From Bin5 sp965208965 (GTDB taxonomy: Bacteria; Chloroflexota; Anaerolineae; Caldilineales; Caldilineaceae): a stretch of 64,000 nucleotides of DNA. The notes under the pieces were generated by a model. It was not told where the DNA came from and did not search any database. It saw nothing but the letters and a program-made list of their open reading frames with translations. The position numbers were made by a program, and so were the translations under genes. Below, piece after piece: positions 61,473 through 64,000 of the stretch. Position 1 is the stretch's first letter, and each line of letters begins with the position of its first letter. The DNA lies in assembly GCA_965208965.1 (NCBI GenBank), contig OZ242384.1, positions 1,116,001 to 1,180,000 of the forward strand. Direction: 5' to 3'.

Positions 61473-63848
61473 TCACCCCTCCACCTCCTTCGTCTCCCCC
61501 TGCACCATCCGGTAGCCGACCCCGCGCTCGGAGAAGATGTAACGCGGCCTGTCGGCCTCCTCGCCCAGCTTGCGCCGCAGTCTCTTCACCACCGTGCGAA
61601 CCGCCCCCCTCCCCACATAACCCTTCCACACCCTAAGCACCAGCTGTTCGTGGGACAAAACACGCCCTGCATTCAGTGACAGTGTTTGCAGCAAATTGTA
61701 CTCGATCCCCGACAGCTTTAGCGGCCGCCCCCAAACCGTAACCAGCCGTGCCGCGTAGTCGATCACCAGATCGCCCAGCACGTAGGGTTGCTGGCTGCCT
61801 ACCGCATACGGTTCAACCTGCCTGCGCAATGCTGCCCGCACCCGCGCCACCAACTCTGTCGTCGAGAACGGCTTCACTATATAGTCGGCGGCCCCCTTGT
61901 CCAATGCGTGCGCGATCATACGGTCCTGCCCATACGCCGAAAGAAAGATCACTGGCACGTTGGCAATGCCGAAAACAACCTCCATCAACTCGATGCCATC
62001 GCTGCCCGGCATCACCAAGTCAAGCAGAACCAGGCTGGGCCGGTGCGCCTCCATCAGACGACGCGTCTCCGCAGGGTCGGCGGTCACAATCATATCGTAG
62101 CCCGCCTCCGACAGCGCACGTCGCACCAGACGCAACGTCTGCGGGTCGTCATCCACCGCCAAAATGCGAACCGCGGCCGCACCTTGCCGCAGCCTCGGAT
62201 TTGGGTCCGTAGGATGCTTGCTCAGGCTCTCTGCCGCGACCGGCAATGTGAATGTGAAACGCGATCCCATCTCCGGCCCCTCGCTTTCCGCCCAGATCCG
62301 CCCGCCGTGCGCCTCCACGATCCCCTTGCAGATGACAAGGCCCAGGCCGGTATCGTTGTCCTGCTTCCCGCTCTCTCGACGCGAAAACTTCCCAAACAGG
62401 CGCGGCAACTGCTCTGACGAAATGCCCCGCCCTTCGTCAGTTACCGCTACCGCTACCTCAGCCCCCTGCCGCCCCGCCGACACGCAGATGACCGACGATT
62501 CCGGCGAATGCCGCGCCGCATTCGACAGCAGATTGCTTACCACCTGCACGATGCGACGCCGGTCCGCCATCACGAGCGGCAAGTCCGGCCCCACTTCGAT
62601 CTCCAGCCTGCTCCTTCCCCCTCCGCTGACAAACGTGCTCCGGGCACGGTCCAACATCCCGAACACATCCGCCGGTTCGGGGTTTATCGGCAGCGTGCCG
62701 CTCTCGATACGCGCCACGTCCAGCAGACCCCCAATTAGCTCCCGCATATTGTCGGCCTGTTCCAAGATGATGCGCAGGAACTGCCGCAGCTCCACAGGGT
62801 CCATCTCTTCCTTTTCGTCCAGCACCGTCGTGGCCGAACCACGGATCGCTGTCAGCGGTGTGCGCAGTTCGTGGCTGACCATGCCCAGAAACTCGGCGCG
62901 CATCCGCTCCTGCTCCTGCAGCGGCGTCATGTCCTGCATCGTCACCACAAACGACTCCACTTCGCCTTCTTTGCCGCCGAGCGGCGTCGCATTCATCAGA
63001 ACGGTGATGCCGCGTCCGTCAGGCACCGTTAGCGTGATCTCCTCCACCCGCACCGTCTCGCTCGCCTGCAACGCCTGCGCCACCGAAATCTCGGCAAGCG
63101 AAAACTCGCGCCCGTCCCCCCGCCGCACCGTCAGTATCTGGAGCAGCGCCTCCAGTTCCTGCTCAGGATGCCGCAGTTTCTCGGCGATCCGTCTCGCCTC
63201 GCGGTTATAGGAGACTGCCGCACCCGTGCGCGCGTCCAACACCACCACCCCGACCGGCGACGTGTTGATTAGCGTCTCCAGCGAATCCCGTGCCCGCCGC
63301 TCCTCCCGGTGCCGTCGCGCGTTGGCAATCACGAGAGCAGCCTGTGCCGCGAACAGCGACAGCGTCTCCTCGTCCTCTGGTTTGAACGTCTCTCCCGCTC
63401 CGCTCTTCGCCACGTAGATGATTCCCAGGCTGTTGCCTCTTCGCCGGATCGGAACCGTCAGAAAAGCCCGCGCCGGCACCGAAAGGTCGAACCCTGAAAG
63501 ACCCAGCGTGCGCGCGTAATCGGATAGGTCGTCCACCCGAACCGGTCCGGGCAGACCGCTCAAATGCTCAAAGAAAGCCAGCCCTCCGGGAATCTCCTGC
63601 AACCCGCGAAACTCCTCCGGTGTCAGATTAGAGGCCAGCAGTTCCTCCAACTCCCCTGCCTCGTCGAACGTGGACAGCACGCCGTAGCGTGAGCCGGTCA
63701 ACGTACGCGCGCTGTCCAGCGCGCCCTGCAACACCGTATCCATCTCCAGGCTCTCATTGATGCGCAGGCTGGCCTCGCTCAACCGCGTCAACCGCTCCCG
63801 CATCGCCGTCGCTTCGCTCTCCCAGTCCACCTCGATTACTCTTCCCAT
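61473..63848 (-). CDS. Hybrid sensor histidine kinase with receiver and winged-helix DNA-binding domain
   Basis: A 791-residue soluble protein. GAF domain about 25-180, PAS about 185-310, HisKA with phosphoacceptor H326 (SHELRTPLT), HATPase about 425-538 (NLLSNAARHSPE, DEGRGIS, GLGLVICKG), receiver about 560-677 with phosphoacceptor D610 (LLDLVMPGSDG) and K659, and an OmpR-type winged helix 688-783 (LSGIEYNLLQTL, RVLSHEQLV, SERGVGYRM). It thus joins sensor and response regulator in one chain and can signal directly to DNA. It has no membrane helix, so the stimulus is cytosolic. ATG 63848 follows GAGGGAGAG. No obvious target gene is adjacent. Confidence 0.9.
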   Translation of the reverse strand: MGRVIEVDWESEATAMRERLTRLSEASLRINESLEMDTVLQGALDSARTLTGSRYGVLSTFDEAGELEELLASNLTPEEFRGLQEIPGGLAFFEHLSGLPGPVRVDDLSDYARTLGLSGFDLSVPARAFLTVPIRRRGNSLGIIYVAKSGAGETFKPEDEETLSLFAAQAALVIANARRHREERRARDSLETLINTSPVGVVVLDARTGAAVSYNREARRIAEKLRHPEQELEALLQILTVRRGDGREFSLAEISVAQALQASETVRVEEITLTVPDGRGITVLMNATPLGGKEGEVESFVVTMQDMTPLQEQERMRAEFLGMVSHELRTPLTAIRGSATTVLDEKEEMDPVELRQFLRIILEQADNMRELIGGLLDVARIESGTLPINPEPADVFGMLDRARSTFVSGGGRSRLEIEVGPDLPLVMADRRRIVQVVSNLLSNAARHSPESSVICVSAGRQGAEVAVAVTDEGRGISSEQLPRLFGKFSRRESGKQDNDTGLGLVICKGIVEAHGGRIWAESEGPEMGSRFTFTLPVAAESLSKHPTDPNPRLRQGAAAVRILAVDDDPQTLRLVRRALSEAGYDMIVTADPAETRRLMEAHRPSLVLLDLVMPGSDGIELMEVVFGIANVPVIFLSAYGQDRMIAHALDKGAADYIVKPFSTTELVARVRAALRRQVEPYAVGSQQPYVLGDLVIDYAARLVTVWGRPLKLSGIEYNLLQTLSLNAGRVLSHEQLVLRVWKGYVGRGAVRTVVKRLRRKLGEEADRPRYIFSERGVGYRMVQGETKEVEG

Positions 63849-64000
63849 CTCTCTCCCTCAATCAAGTCGCCCCGACCTCTCCCCACCCAAAGCCCTATAG
63901 GGTATTCTCCGCGTCTCTCCGAGGACAATGAGCAGTTTCCCGCGTATCTGGAAGTTCATCAGAACCGACTACCAAGAGTTGCTAATCCGCCATCCGCGAG

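Noticed and set aside
63849..64000. Possible gene start at the right edge
   Set aside because: Only 152 bp are available, with no convincing ribosome site or motif; it shares a CCGCG low-complexity string with 15860-15885.

Overview
The window is GC-rich and looks like a chromosomal segment of a Chloroflexota bacterium of the Caldilinea/Anaerolineae type. This is an inference from gene content: a SCO1664/DUF3090/histidine-phosphatase trio, a three-domain NDP-sugar pyrophosphorylase/phosphomannomutase-like protein, a GAF-PAS-kinase-receiver-winged-helix sensor, and many oligopeptide-type ABC systems. No rRNA, tRNA or CRISPR array was found.

Layout. 1-196: 3' end of a sugar-phosphate isomerase/epimerase gene. 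353-14829: a defence island on the + strand, with a type IIG restriction-modification enzyme, a ribbon-helix-helix/zinc-ribbon regulator, a TPR-GreAB-C-PIN effector, an FRG-domain protein, a HEPN (ApeA-like) protein and a GmrSD-type DUF262/DUF1524 nuclease. Decayed 170-190 bp elements carrying both ends of an IS3-family element (intact ends at 60078-61388) sit between the last four genes. 14830-16035 is a gene-poor boundary. 16036-26132 is a minus-strand uptake and catabolism operon: substrate-binding lipoprotein, two Gfo/Idh/MocA oxidoreductases, an amidohydrolase, two permeases and two ATPases. 27160-34720 holds a molybdenum hydroxylase cluster (FAD subunit, an AAA ATPase, a fused 2Fe-2S/Mo-cofactor subunit and a YqeC-MocA fusion) followed by an unpaired E1-beta gene. 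34733-44568 is housekeeping: two CBS proteins, TsaE, a SpoIID-domain surface protein, the NDP-sugar enzyme and the SCO1664 trio.

44823-59064 is the most unusual part: a zinc-homeostasis region built from three diverged copies of one module, a zur-type Fur gene followed by the start of a substrate-binding lipoprotein gene. In copies 1 and 2 zur carries the same two internal deletions, at short direct repeats, while a strong promoter with a near-perfect 20-bp palindrome is kept. Copy 1 drives a peptide/metallophore-type binding protein with two permeases. Copy 2 drives a zinc ABC transporter whose ZnuA/AztC-like binding protein has an AztD-like beta-propeller inserted in its His-rich loop. Copy 3 keeps an intact zur but only a broken binding-protein gene. 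Two full COG0523 metallochaperone GTPases, a fragment of a third, a WD40 protein and a DegT-like protein complete the locus.

59109-61388 holds a partial and a nearly full copy of the IS3-family element, with a lipoprotein gene between them. 61473-63848 encodes the large hybrid sensor kinase with its own DNA-binding domain.
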